A stretch of DNA of 64,000 bases from Thalassocella blandensis. Lineage in GTDB: Bacteria > Pseudomonadota > Gammaproteobacteria > Pseudomonadales > Cellvibrionaceae. The notes beneath the pieces are model-generated. The model did no database searches, had not been told where the DNA came from, and saw nothing but the letters and a program-made list of their open reading frames with translations. The stretch is from assembly GCA_902141825.1 (NCBI GenBank), contig CABFPG010000001.1, forward strand, positions 124,001-188,000, given 5' to 3'. How positions within the stretch are numbered: position 1 is the first letter of the stretch; each line of letters opens with the position of its first letter. Positions 49,459-58,679 of this stretch are shown one piece after another. The position numbers were made by a program, and so were the translations under genes.

Positions 49459-49653
49459 AGATGAGCGAAAAAAATCAGTGAAAAAGCAAAACCGAGAAAA
49501 CCGATAAGCCAGGCCAATCAAATTGGCCCTCTCAAAAACCTGTCAACACAGGATGCAACGCAAGTTGCAGAGATTGAGCAATAAGAAAAAATACTTTAGT
49601 CGTAACACCCCACAAAAACGATTATAAACAACACGGTACGATCACGGAACAAT

Positions 49654-51945
49654 ATGAGCTTGCACGAAAATACAGACGTCAATACTTCCGACAACAGGTT
49701 AACATCCTTTATGTTGAATCAATCGTCACAACGAATCAGAACTCGCAAAACAAATGCATTGCTTCACCACATCGAAGCTGAACTGATTTCAACAAGTAAA
49801 CTATTGATTCAACAAATGTATGGCTCGGCTGAAGATTTGTTTTATGACTTATCCAAGCGTGCCAGCAGCAACAATGAACAAAATCTTTATTTCGAATCCA
49901 TGCGAGAAATTCGAATTAAAAAAGGCGCACTTACACTCGCGTTTATTGAAGGGTTAAAAGCGAGTTTCGTCGCACTCCATTCTGGCCAGACAAAAGACTC
50001 CACACGCCATCACGACACAGATCTTGAATTTCATAATCTGGCCATGGTCGAACGTGAAGCGTTGGAAATTGATATCGCCGCAAAAACCATGGCAGATCGT
50101 ACTTGCGAATTGTTCAAACAAGAAATCCATGATTTTACACGGCGCCTGGAGCATCTGGTTCCAGACAACCAGCTCTCGAACCAAAGCACGCCATTAGCAC
50201 CACAAATTATTTCTCTGGCTTTTGTCAATGCATGCTTTGACACTTTAAATATCAATACCAAAGCGCGTTTAATTTTCTTTAAAGTCTTTGAAAAACAATT
50301 CCTCAAGCAATTAGACAAAGTTTACTGTGCTGTAAACAATCATTTAATTGATGCTGGCATTTTACCCAAGCTGCCAAAAACGATCAAAAGACAGCAGCAA
50401 GCCGCGAATCCACGCACTTCCGGGCAAGTGCAGGACAAGCAGCAAGAACTAAAACAGATGCGCGATCGCGAGCAGGATGTCGCGGCGCCACAAGCAGATT
50501 CACTTTGTGGGACGGTGAGCATTTCGTCGGAAACCTTGGCCACGCTCATGAGTGCTATTCGTCAAGCCAATGCGCTGGGTGGAAGCCATTATCATATTTA
50601 CTGCACAAACCCAGGCCCTTTGTTTTCCACTCAAGATTTAACGAACGCTTTAAGTAAAAAGCAACCGGTAGTCGATAAGAAAATTGCCAGAAACAAGCCG
50701 CAAAACTTTATCCCGTTATTGGTGAATGAACTCTTAAAAAAGGGCTGTGAGCAAAGCCCTAGAGCGTTGGCGCAAGCAGAAGAATACACCATCAATTTAA
50801 TCACTTTGTTTTTTGACAAAATCCTGCAAAACCATCAACTGCCACTTATTGCGCAATCACTCATTTGCCGCTTACAAATTCCTTTGTTAAAACTAGCCCT
50901 GAATGACACGGCGTTTTTGTCTCAGCCGGACCACGCCGCGAGAAAACTGATCAATATTATTACGCAGGCAAGTGCAAAACTGGACTCCAGCAAATCCCTG
51001 GAACGAGACCCTCTGTATCGTCTTATTGTGGACGGCATACAAACGATCAACCACCAATACGATGTAAACACCGAAAGTTTTGCTTCGCTGTGTAACACCA
51101 TCGTGTCGCAGTTGGAAAAAGAACATAACAAATCAGCCATCATTGAAAAACGCACAGAGCAAACAGAAATAGGCAAAGCCAGAATCAAACGAGCAAAAGC
51201 CCTTGCGCAATCGACTATCTTTGACAAACTGAAAGACCAAAAATTACCCGCAACTGCGATGAACTTTCTGGTGGATGCCTGGCAACAGGTTTTAGTGCTA
51301 ACCCAACTGAAAGAAGGTCATGAGAGCCATCTCTGGAATGAAAATGACGCTCTGATTTCGGATCTAATATGGCTGTGTAAACCCAAAGACGATGAGCGTT
51401 CACAAACTCGGGCATTCCGATTAATCCCCGACATTTTGACGAAAGTCGACCAGGGGTTGAATGCTGCAATGGATGATCCACTGCGCAAGCAGGAACAAAT
51501 TTCTGAACTGGAAACAATGTTATTTGCCGTGGCCAACAATGAATCGTTAAATACACTGCAATGCTTAACAAGCGAGCAATTGGCTTTATTAGGCAAAAGT
51601 AATGAGCCAGCGATACCGGCCTGGAACACGATAGATGACGAAAAGCCAACTGAGCATAGCGAACTATCACAGGAATATTTTGTGAAAGCAAAAGAGCTGA
51701 CAGAAGGAAGCTGGCTGGAATACACCGACGAAGACGATAAGCTATTACTTTGCAAACTTAGTAAGAAAATTGACGCAGACAGCTATATCTTCGTCAATCG
51801 TTTCGGTGTTAAGAATCTTGAGAAATCACGGCGATCACTCGCTATGGACTTGCAACAGGATCGAGCCAAAATTCTGGACATTACCCCCCTGTTTGATCGT
51901 GTAATGGACGATATCTTCAGCGAATTTAATATCAAGGCTGCTTGA
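49654..51945 (+). CDS. DUF1631 family protein (second paralogue)
   Basis: This 763-aa soluble protein is a distant paralogue of the one at 22888-25146. The shared layout includes an N-terminal helical region, a central block (RLQIPLLKLALNDTAFLSQP then DHAARKLINIITQASAKL) that matches the first copy, and a C-terminal beta-rich end (EGSWLEYTDEDDKLLLCKLS). A polar Gln/Lys linker at about 245-275 differs. There is no signal peptide. Unlike the first copy it has no PilZ gene beside it; prsK lies downstream after 538 bases. Function is unknown. Confidence 0.82.
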   Translation: MSLHENTDVNTSDNRLTSFMLNQSSQRIRTRKTNALLHHIEAELISTSKLLIQQMYGSAEDLFYDLSKRASSNNEQNLYFESMREIRIKKGALTLAFIEGLKASFVALHSGQTKDSTRHHDTDLEFHNLAMVEREALEIDIAAKTMADRTCELFKQEIHDFTRRLEHLVPDNQLSNQSTPLAPQIISLAFVNACFDTLNINTKARLIFFKVFEKQFLKQLDKVYCAVNNHLIDAGILPKLPKTIKRQQQAANPRTSGQVQDKQQELKQMRDREQDVAAPQADSLCGTVSISSETLATLMSAIRQANALGGSHYHIYCTNPGPLFSTQDLTNALSKKQPVVDKKIARNKPQNFIPLLVNELLKKGCEQSPRALAQAEEYTINLITLFFDKILQNHQLPLIAQSLICRLQIPLLKLALNDTAFLSQPDHAARKLINIITQASAKLDSSKSLERDPLYRLIVDGIQTINHQYDVNTESFASLCNTIVSQLEKEHNKSAIIEKRTEQTEIGKARIKRAKALAQSTIFDKLKDQKLPATAMNFLVDAWQQVLVLTQLKEGHESHLWNENDALISDLIWLCKPKDDERSQTRAFRLIPDILTKVDQGLNAAMDDPLRKQEQISELETMLFAVANNESLNTLQCLTSEQLALLGKSNEPAIPAWNTIDDEKPTEHSELSQEYFVKAKELTEGSWLEYTDEDDKLLLCKLSKKIDADSYIFVNRFGVKNLEKSRRSLAMDLQQDRAKILDITPLFDRVMDDIFSEFNIKAA

Positions 51946-51973
51946 TACAAGTCATGATCGCCTCTTTTATTAC

Positions 51974-52000
51974 AGCAGGACAACGATGTTTTGTCCTGCT
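51974..52000 (+). terminator. Hairpin after the second DUF1631 gene
   Basis: AGCAGGACAA pairs perfectly with TTGTCCTGCT around a 7-base loop, 28 bases after the stop codon. A good T-run does not follow on the plus strand, so it may be only a 3' stabilising stem. Confidence 0.45.
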
Positions 52001-52483
52001 TGTAGTACGTCCGGGTACTGACAAGTCTTTTTGAACTTACCCCATTCTCACCAATTCAATCCGTCGAATTAACAGCACATTCAATCATTAGTATTTTTTG
52101 CACATCGCACTTGGTTGATCAGTAGTACGAACTTACCAGTTCTGAATTCCCCTATTTCCACTTACCTCAGAGTCTTAATGTTGAACTGTGACTGGTTGTT
52201 GGACGGCATCTTGATGTTCGCCTTGATATAACAAACACTCTCTGCAAAGCTATAACTAATTGAGTTAACGAGCTGGAGCCGGAGATTCAGTCAACATTGG
52301 CTTAGCGGTATGATTGGCTCAGCACATTTTTCGCAACTATAATCTACCCACTACGATCGACCAACAAAGTGACCTGGCAAATGTAAGAGGGTTTTATTTA
52401 TTCGATATTTGGCCTGCAAATCTACATTCGCCAAAGGGTGGCACTTTCAGATAAGATAATTTGTTTTTACTGCCGGCAGAATT
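52001..52483. other. Spacer upstream of prsK
   Basis: About 480 bases with no coding frame. I looked for a sigma-54 -24/-12 element (TGGC-N7-TTGC) on the plus strand and found none. No clear sigma-70 promoter stands out either. The prsK leader presumably starts within it. Confidence 0.35.
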
Positions 52484-54535
52484 ATGGGATTTGACAACGT
52501 AACCGTCACGGCACTTTTCAGTGCAGCTGTTTTGTCTTTTGTACTCACCGCGACCTTTTTCTATCAGGCAATTAAAAATCGCCTGCATTGGTGGCTCGGT
52601 TTGGCTGCAGCGTTTCAAACTCTATGGCTAGGCGTACTGGCGGGATCAGATCTATTAGCCCCCTTTAACAGCAATCTGATTTTTCTGGCCGAGTCGTTGC
52701 ACTATATCAGCTGGCTTTTCGCCATCAACATGTCGACCGAAAAATACTGTGCAACCAGCTTACCTCTGCCCTATAAGATTGGCATTTACCTGATCAGTGG
52801 CGGCAGCCTGCTATTTGCCGTGTTAAATTTATTTACACACACACCTCTGGCAACACAAATTGATTACATTATCTGGCAGGGTACCTTATTTTCCATAGCC
52901 TGCCTGCTCAGCATTGAACAGCTGTATCGCAACATTACCCACTTTCGATTGATCAAACTGATTTGTCTCGGACTGGCTATCATGTTTGTTTTCGATGCTT
53001 ATCTTTTTACGCAGCATCTGGTGTCTTTCAGCCTGGATTCCAGCCTGTGGCAAACCCGCGCCGCGGTCTACATGGCCGCTAGTGCCATCATGATTATGGG
53101 CGTAGGCACTACCACTCAACCGTCTTACCACCAGGCGAAAATAAACTTTTCACGTCCTATTATTTTTTACACCACATCTGTCACCATTGCCGGCAGCCTC
53201 CTGGTATTGCTGGCCATTGGCGGATACTACGTGCGCTTGTACGGCGGTGATTGGGGCACCGTAATTTATACCCTGATTCTGGTGATAGGATTATGTTTTT
53301 TGATGATTCTTTTTACTTCAACCTCTTTGCGGAAAAACCTCAGCGTATTAATTGACAAGCACTTGTTTAGCTATAAATACGACTACCGCAGCGAGTGGTT
53401 AAAACTCATCAGCCAGCTATCGCAACCCTCTTCCCCCATAGATACGGCAACACGCGCCATTAAAGTAGCCGCGGATTTATTTGACTGTGACGGCGGCGCC
53501 CTCTGGCTAGCACGCGCTAAAGTGTTGGTGCCCGTTCGTCAGATCAATACCACTTTCGACATCTCGGAAACCTTTGAACCCGAAAACAGCGAGTTTTGTG
53601 TCGCTCTGGCAGACCAATGGGTTTATGCGCCCAACTCCACCCCCAACACATCATCCACCACCACCACCTATACCAACGACACTCTGCCGAACTGGATGGC
53701 GGAAATTGACAACGTCTGGTTGATCTTTCCTTTGCTGACCGAGAACAATCTGGTGGGTTTTATACTACTGACACGTACCGATGAATATGCGCCTGTCAGC
53801 TGGGAGGATCTGGATTTGGCCAAAACGGTAGGAAGACAAATTGCCAGCTACCTCACGCGTCACGAACAAGCTGAACGTTTAGCCGAGTCACGTCAATTTG
53901 ATGCTTTTAACAAGCTTTCCGCTTTTGTGATGCATGATCTAAAAAACCTAATTGCCCAGCAAACCCTTGTGGTGAAAAATGCGGAAAAGCACAAAGACAA
54001 TCCAGCTTTTATTGAAGATGCAATCAATACCATCAGCAATTCCGTAGTCCGTATGAACAGCCTGCTGCGTAAGCTTCAGCGCAGCGAACCAGAGGAAACA
54101 AAAATATTAAAACTCAATGAAGTTATCATCGAGTCAATTAAACGCAGTCACAAGTTACTTCCAGCCCCAACAATAGAGCCCATCAGCGAAGAGATCCTGG
54201 TGCGCGCCGATTTTGACAGCCTGGTAATGGTGTTTACCCATATCGTTCACAATGCTCAGGACGCCACTTCAAATGACGGCTTTATCGACATTACCACGAA
54301 TACAGACAGCGACATCGTCACGGTCACAATCGAGGATAACGGTTGCGGAATGGATGATGAATTCATCCGCTCCAAACTTTTTAAACCTTTCGAAACAACA
54401 AAGTCTGGCAAAGGCATGGGGGTCGGGGTTTATCAGGCACGTGAATATTTACAGAATATTGGTGGCGGGATCACCGTGGAAAGCTCGCCTGGGGTGGGTA
54501 CGACGTTTATAATTACAATTCCCAGGGCGGGTTAA
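52484..54535 (+). CDS. prsK: PEP-CTERM system sensor histidine kinase PrsK
   Basis: PrsK is the membrane histidine kinase paired with PrsR in exosortase/PEP-CTERM systems, which control exported PEP-CTERM proteins and exopolysaccharide. The 683-aa protein has about eight membrane helices (residues 1-285), a GAF-like region (about 310-460) and a short kinase core. His484 in FVMHDLKNLIAQQ is the phospho-acceptor. The ATPase has the N box NAQDAT, DNGCGMDDEF and KSGKGMGVGVYQAREYL. The PrsK assignment rests on architecture plus the adjacent prsR, 72 bases downstream. Confidence 0.88.
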   Translation: MGFDNVTVTALFSAAVLSFVLTATFFYQAIKNRLHWWLGLAAAFQTLWLGVLAGSDLLAPFNSNLIFLAESLHYISWLFAINMSTEKYCATSLPLPYKIGIYLISGGSLLFAVLNLFTHTPLATQIDYIIWQGTLFSIACLLSIEQLYRNITHFRLIKLICLGLAIMFVFDAYLFTQHLVSFSLDSSLWQTRAAVYMAASAIMIMGVGTTTQPSYHQAKINFSRPIIFYTTSVTIAGSLLVLLAIGGYYVRLYGGDWGTVIYTLILVIGLCFLMILFTSTSLRKNLSVLIDKHLFSYKYDYRSEWLKLISQLSQPSSPIDTATRAIKVAADLFDCDGGALWLARAKVLVPVRQINTTFDISETFEPENSEFCVALADQWVYAPNSTPNTSSTTTTYTNDTLPNWMAEIDNVWLIFPLLTENNLVGFILLTRTDEYAPVSWEDLDLAKTVGRQIASYLTRHEQAERLAESRQFDAFNKLSAFVMHDLKNLIAQQTLVVKNAEKHKDNPAFIEDAINTISNSVVRMNSLLRKLQRSEPEETKILKLNEVIIESIKRSHKLLPAPTIEPISEEILVRADFDSLVMVFTHIVHNAQDATSNDGFIDITTNTDSDIVTVTIEDNGCGMDDEFIRSKLFKPFETTKSGKGMGVGVYQAREYLQNIGGGITVESSPGVGTTFIITIPRAG

Positions 54536-54607
54536 TCCCTGACACCATGAATTCACTCTAGCCTTTACTCCACCAAAGTCGGGTTAGCAAAAAGCAATTA
54601 CTACATC

Positions 54608-55972
54608 ATGAATAAATCAGAAGATAAAAAGAAACTCCTCATCGTTGAAGATGATCTCGGCCTCCAAAGCCAGCTACGTTGGCATTTTGACCAGTATGAG
54701 GTTATTGTCGCGGGGAACAGAAATGATGCGGTAGCCGCCATTCGACTGCATGAACCCGCCATTATTTTGCAGGACCTGGGGCTCCCACCCGACGAGGAAG
54801 GCGTAGATGAGGGGTTTCGCTGTATTCGAGAGATTTCGAATCTATCTCCAAATGCCAAAATTATCGTCATGACTGGCAATTCAGACTATGAAAATGCGGT
54901 GCGTGCGGTGGCTATGGGGGCTTACGACTTCTACCAAAAACCCGTCAATCCGGAAACGCTGGATCTGATTTTACAGCGAGCGTTTCATATTCATGAACTA
55001 GAGAGCGAGCATCGCATGCTGCAAGAGCAGCAGCAGTCTCCACTGGACGGCATAATCGCTTGCGATCCCAAAATGCTGAAGATCTGCCGAACCATCGAAA
55101 AGCTCGCGCCTTCCGATGTGACCTGCACTCTCACTGGAGAGAGTGGCACCGGGAAAGAAGTGCTCGCCAAGGCGCTACATAATTTCAGCCCACGCAAAGA
55201 CAAGCGCATGGTGGCCATCAATTGTGCAGCGGTGCCAGAAAACCTGATGGAAAGCGAGTTATTTGGCTACGAAAAAGGCGCTTTTACCGGTGCAACCAAA
55301 CGTACTCTGGGCAAGGTGGAGACGGCTCATGCCGGCACTTTGTTTCTTGATGAAATCGGCGATATGCCCTTACTGTTACAGGCCAAACTGCTCCGGTTTT
55401 TACAGGAGCGAGTGATAGAGCGCGTGGGGGGACGAGAAGAAATTCCCGTTGATGTTCGAGTGGTGTGTGCCACCAACAAAGATCTGAAACAAATGGTGCA
55501 AGACGGCACATTTCGCGAAGATCTCTACTACCGAATCTGTGAAATGGAAATTGAAATTCCTCCTCTTCGAGAACGCCAAGGCGACAAACTCCTGCTGGCT
55601 CGCCACTTTCTCAAACGCATTACCGAACAAAACGCACAAAACATTCAGGGCTTTACCCCTGATGCAATTGAAGCGATCGAAGCATATGACTGGCCAGGCA
55701 ATATTCGAGAAATGGAAAACCGCATTAAACGCGGCGCTGTCATGTGTGACGAAAAACTGGTGTCATCGGATGACCTGGGTTTAATCTCACAGGAGGGCTT
55801 GAGCTTAAACTTACGGGAAGTACGCTACAACGCGGAGCGGGCTGCCATTTTACGCGCACTGAATATGACAGAGTACAATATATCTGCCACCGCAAAACTG
55901 CTGGGTGTTACGCGCCCAACCCTGTACGACTTAATGAAGAAGTACAATGTGCCCGTCGCACAGGATCAATAA
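54608..55972 (+). CDS. prsR: PEP-CTERM system sigma-54 response regulator PrsR
   Basis: PrsR is an NtrC-type activator. The 454-aa protein has a receiver domain with Asp56 in IILQDLGLPPD and a sigma-54 AAA domain, with Walker A GESGTGKE and the sigma-contact loop GAFTGA. A Fis-type helix-turn-helix follows at the end (ISATAKLLGVTRPTLYDLMK). The insert PPDEEGVDEG after the phospho-Asp fits PrsR. Related regulators act with RpoN at genes for PEP-CTERM proteins. No exosortase or PEP-CTERM gene is in this window. Confidence 0.9.
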   Translation: MNKSEDKKKLLIVEDDLGLQSQLRWHFDQYEVIVAGNRNDAVAAIRLHEPAIILQDLGLPPDEEGVDEGFRCIREISNLSPNAKIIVMTGNSDYENAVRAVAMGAYDFYQKPVNPETLDLILQRAFHIHELESEHRMLQEQQQSPLDGIIACDPKMLKICRTIEKLAPSDVTCTLTGESGTGKEVLAKALHNFSPRKDKRMVAINCAAVPENLMESELFGYEKGAFTGATKRTLGKVETAHAGTLFLDEIGDMPLLLQAKLLRFLQERVIERVGGREEIPVDVRVVCATNKDLKQMVQDGTFREDLYYRICEMEIEIPPLRERQGDKLLLARHFLKRITEQNAQNIQGFTPDAIEAIEAYDWPGNIREMENRIKRGAVMCDEKLVSSDDLGLISQEGLSLNLREVRYNAERAAILRALNMTEYNISATAKLLGVTRPTLYDLMKKYNVPVAQDQ

Positions 55973-56066
55973 CAAATGCTGAATAACGGCCGCCAACCTC
56001 GATAAACATAGTGTTGGCGACGTAATTCTCAGCTGGACGCGTCACAGCTGATTTAATTAGTCCATT

Positions 56067-56744
56067 TTACACAGAAGCTAGCACTTCTCGCATCTGAGCA
56101 ATCACGTGCTGATAATCGTCAGCACCAAAAATAGCAGACCCCGCGACAAAAGTGTCAGCCCCGGCAGCGGCAACTGTTGCTAAATTCTCCAACTTTATGC
56201 CGCCATCCACCTCCAGATGAACATCCAGATTACGCGAGTCTATTAATGCTCTCGCCTGCTTTATTTTTTCCACAACATAAGGCAGGAAACTTTGCCCCCC
56301 AAACCCGGGGTTCACAGACATCAGCAGCAACATATCCAATTGATCTAACACATGCTCCACCACCTCAAGACGTGTCGCCGGGTTTAGCACCAAGCCAGGC
56401 ATGCAGCCTTTATCGCGGATCAATTTGATTGAGCGGTCAACGTGCCGCGATGCCTCTGGGTGGAAAGTAATATAGCTTGCACCAGCATCAGCAAAACGAA
56501 CAATCAAATCGTCCACCGGTTCCACCATCAGATGCACGTCGATGGGGGCTGTAATGCCATATTTTCGTAACGCTTCACAGACCATCGGCCCTATCGTAAG
56601 GTTAGGAACATAGTGGTTGTCCATCACATCAAAGTGAACTATATCTGCTCCAGCTGCCAGAACAGCATCAACTTCTTCGCCTAATCGGGCAAAATCAGCT
56701 GAAAGGATGGATGGAGCGATTCTATACTTAGCAGTATCCGACAT
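56067..56744 (-). CDS. rpe: Ribulose-phosphate 3-epimerase
   Basis: Rpe interconverts ribulose-5-phosphate and xylulose-5-phosphate. From the ATG at 56744 it is 225 aa, the normal length, and starts [21 protein letters not shown]. Metal-site and phosphate-site blocks are [46 protein letters not shown], and [10 protein letters not shown] with the catalytic Asp. A longer in-frame extension to 56969 overlaps the divergent DUF3530 gene and has no family similarity, so I reject it. Confidence 0.96.
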   Translation of the reverse strand: MSDTAKYRIAPSILSADFARLGEEVDAVLAAGADIVHFDVMDNHYVPNLTIGPMVCEALRKYGITAPIDVHLMVEPVDDLIVRFADAGASYITFHPEASRHVDRSIKLIRDKGCMPGLVLNPATRLEVVEHVLDQLDMLLLMSVNPGFGGQSFLPYVVEKIKQARALIDSRNLDVHLEVDGGIKLENLATVAAAGADTFVAGSAIFGADDYQHVIAQMREVLASV

Positions 56745-56783
56745 ATTTACATCCCACAAATTAGAGCGGCCATTGTACTGAAT

Positions 56784-57908
56784 ATGACATGCACAAAGAA
56801 CAACTTCGCCAATAATCTTCTCAAGACGCTCATCGTGCCTGTCATAGTATTCAACTTTTTGTACTTTCATAGCGCGATAAGTTCCGCGCAAACAGCAACA
56901 GAAAACAGCGCGCCACCGGCAGCCGCAGACAGCCAAACCCGCGGAGAAGTCGTCGCCCCCGATATTCAAAAACTAAAACAACAGTTGCTCAAAGGAGAGG
57001 TAAAAGAAAGCGATATTGTCTGGCTCGGCCCAACACAACAGGTGCTCGCTTTATGGCGCCCAGAAACCAGCGGTAACCCCTTTGGCGCAGTGCTAATTCT
57101 CCACGATGATGGTCATCACCCAGACTGGCCCGCCACGATTAACCCGGTGCGAAATAACCTCCCTCAATTCGGCTGGGCAACACTGTCCGTCAGCATGCCC
57201 GACACAGAGAACAAGCAGATTCCCCCCCGCCCGGCCCCCACCCCGCTTACGGGAACTTCCGACAGCAATCCAACAGACGCAGAAGATGAACATGCAAAGG
57301 AAACCGCTAAATTGATGGCTCAGGATTCAGAGGTTGATGAGCAGGCACAACAACTGGCGCAAGCGGCATCGGCAGAAAACCCTCAACAAAATATGCCCAA
57401 CACGTCGGACAAGCCCGATCCAGAGCTACTCGCGCACCAACAAATTCAAGCGGCAATGGATTTTCTGAATGAAAAAGGGCAATTCAATATTATTGTGGTG
57501 GCCTATGGCACCTCCGCCTATCGCGCGGCAAAATATATTGATGACCTAATGGCCGGCAACACCAGCAATAAACGCAGTTTAAAAGTGCAAGGGAAAATGC
57601 AAAGGCCTGTGCGGGCGGTTGTATTTGTATCGGCACGCAATCACATCGTTACGCAGAAAGAAAACCTGACGGACTATCTCAATGACCGCAACGTACCGAT
57701 GCTGGATGTCTATTTTGGCGATCACCATCTGGATGCCACTGAGTCAAAAGAGCGCAAACTCTTCACTCAGCAAAACAACTTCACTCAGTATTTCCAGGTA
57801 AAAATTGAACCGCCGAGCACTGAAGTTTTTGACGGGGAAACACCGCTCACACGACGAATTCGTGGCTTTATCAATAAGCATGCGCGCGGCGTAAAAGTGG
57901 GGGGTTAA
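56784..57908 (+). CDS. DUF3530 family exported protein (alpha/beta-hydrolase-like)
   Basis: The 374-aa protein has a signal peptide (about residues 1-36, ending near AISSAQ) and a region related to alpha/beta hydrolases. [20 protein letters not shown] and [15 protein letters not shown] are typical of DUF3530. An acidic Gln/Ala-rich insert lies at about 135-210. The region that should hold the nucleophile elbow ([15 protein letters not shown]) reads Gly-Thr-Ser rather than Gly-x-Ser-x-Gly, so catalysis is doubtful. The start codon is 39 bases from the divergent rpe start. Confidence 0.82.
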   Translation: MTCTKNNFANNLLKTLIVPVIVFNFLYFHSAISSAQTATENSAPPAAADSQTRGEVVAPDIQKLKQQLLKGEVKESDIVWLGPTQQVLALWRPETSGNPFGAVLILHDDGHHPDWPATINPVRNNLPQFGWATLSVSMPDTENKQIPPRPAPTPLTGTSDSNPTDAEDEHAKETAKLMAQDSEVDEQAQQLAQAASAENPQQNMPNTSDKPDPELLAHQQIQAAMDFLNEKGQFNIIVVAYGTSAYRAAKYIDDLMAGNTSNKRSLKVQGKMQRPVRAVVFVSARNHIVTQKENLTDYLNDRNVPMLDVYFGDHHLDATESKERKLFTQQNNFTQYFQVKIEPPSTEVFDGETPLTRRIRGFINKHARGVKVGG

Positions 57909-57953
57909 CGCTGGCTGCCGAGCGTTTGACAGCTACCCTTGGCTAGCCAAGTC

Positions 57954-58679
57954 TTAATCAGGTAAGTCGAGATTGACCAAGTCCAGACGCTGCGGTGTTC
58001 CCACATCGACCCAGCGCCCCGAATAAATCTCGCCTTTCAGCTGCTGTTGCTCTATCGCATATTGAAACACTTCGAGAAGGGGAAATTTTTCGCGCTTGGA
58101 GGGATACTGTGCAATGAGCGCGGGATTTAAAATACTAATACCGCTAAACGTATAAGACTTGCCATGAGCGACTACGCTGTCCCTCAACACGAGTTCATCA
58201 CTTAAGGCATCGCCTTTGCGCTTGAACGCAAAATCACCCGATGGGTTGTGGTCTGGATTTTCAACCAGAAATAAGCGCGTATCACCTGCCGAAACGCCGG
58301 TAAAAATATCTTTCCGTTCACTTAACGCAGAGAATGGAAAGTCCGTCCAGACATCCCCATTTACCAAAACAAACGGCTCCTCACCCAGTAATGGTAATGC
58401 TTTTAGCAGACCACCTCCGGTTTCCAATGGTCGCTCCTCCAGGGAAAACTGAATATCTGCACCATAGCGCTCACCATTGCCCAGATGCTCTATTACTTGC
58501 TCCGCCAGATACGATACATTTATCACTATCTCGCAAAATCCGGCAGCAACCAGTTTTTCAATGTGGTGTTCAATCAGACATTTACCCCGGACTTTTAATA
58601 AAGGTTTCGGGCAATGCTCTGTCAAAGGCAACATACGCCGCCCTTCTCCTGCCGCAAATATGAATGCTTTTGAGTTCAT
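57954..58679 (-). CDS. murU: N-acetylmuramate alpha-1-phosphate uridylyltransferase MurU
   Basis: MurU makes UDP-MurNAc from MurNAc-1-phosphate and UTP in the cell-wall recycling route of pseudomonads and relatives. The 241-aa nucleotidyltransferase has AFIFAAGEGRRMLPLTEHCP with the nucleotide-binding loop, PKPLLKVRGKCLIEHHI, RPLETGGGLLKALPLLG, and FVLVNGDVWTDF with the metal-binding Asp. Its start overlaps the amgK stop as ATGA. This pairing favours MurU over a generic sugar-phosphate nucleotidyltransferase. Confidence 0.93.
   Translation of the reverse strand: MNSKAFIFAAGEGRRMLPLTEHCPKPLLKVRGKCLIEHHIEKLVAAGFCEIVINVSYLAEQVIEHLGNGERYGADIQFSLEERPLETGGGLLKALPLLGEEPFVLVNGDVWTDFPFSALSERKDIFTGVSAGDTRLFLVENPDHNPSGDFAFKRKGDALSDELVLRDSVVAHGKSYTFSGISILNPALIAQYPSKREKFPLLEVFQYAIEQQQLKGEIYSGRWVDVGTPQRLDLVNLDLPD

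Larger units (their letters stand above)
48925..49653. other. Long gene-poor spacer between trpG and the second DUF1631 gene
   Basis: This AT-rich stretch of about 730 bases has no recognisable gene. A 60-codon frame at 49093-49275 is the only candidate, and it lacks a ribosome site. A short 11-base tandem repeat lies at 49426-49458. GCCAATCAAATTGGCC at about 49513 is a small palindrome. Such length and composition could reflect a decayed gene. Confidence 0.4.

Noticed and set aside
51946-52483. Sigma-54 promoter for prsK
   Set aside because: No TGGC-N7-TTGC pattern was found by eye on the plus strand.
56745-56969. In-frame N-terminal extension of rpe by 75 residues
   Set aside because: The Rpe family starts at the internal ATG at 56744. 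The extension is Cys-rich, unlike any Rpe, and lies antisense to the DUF3530 gene.
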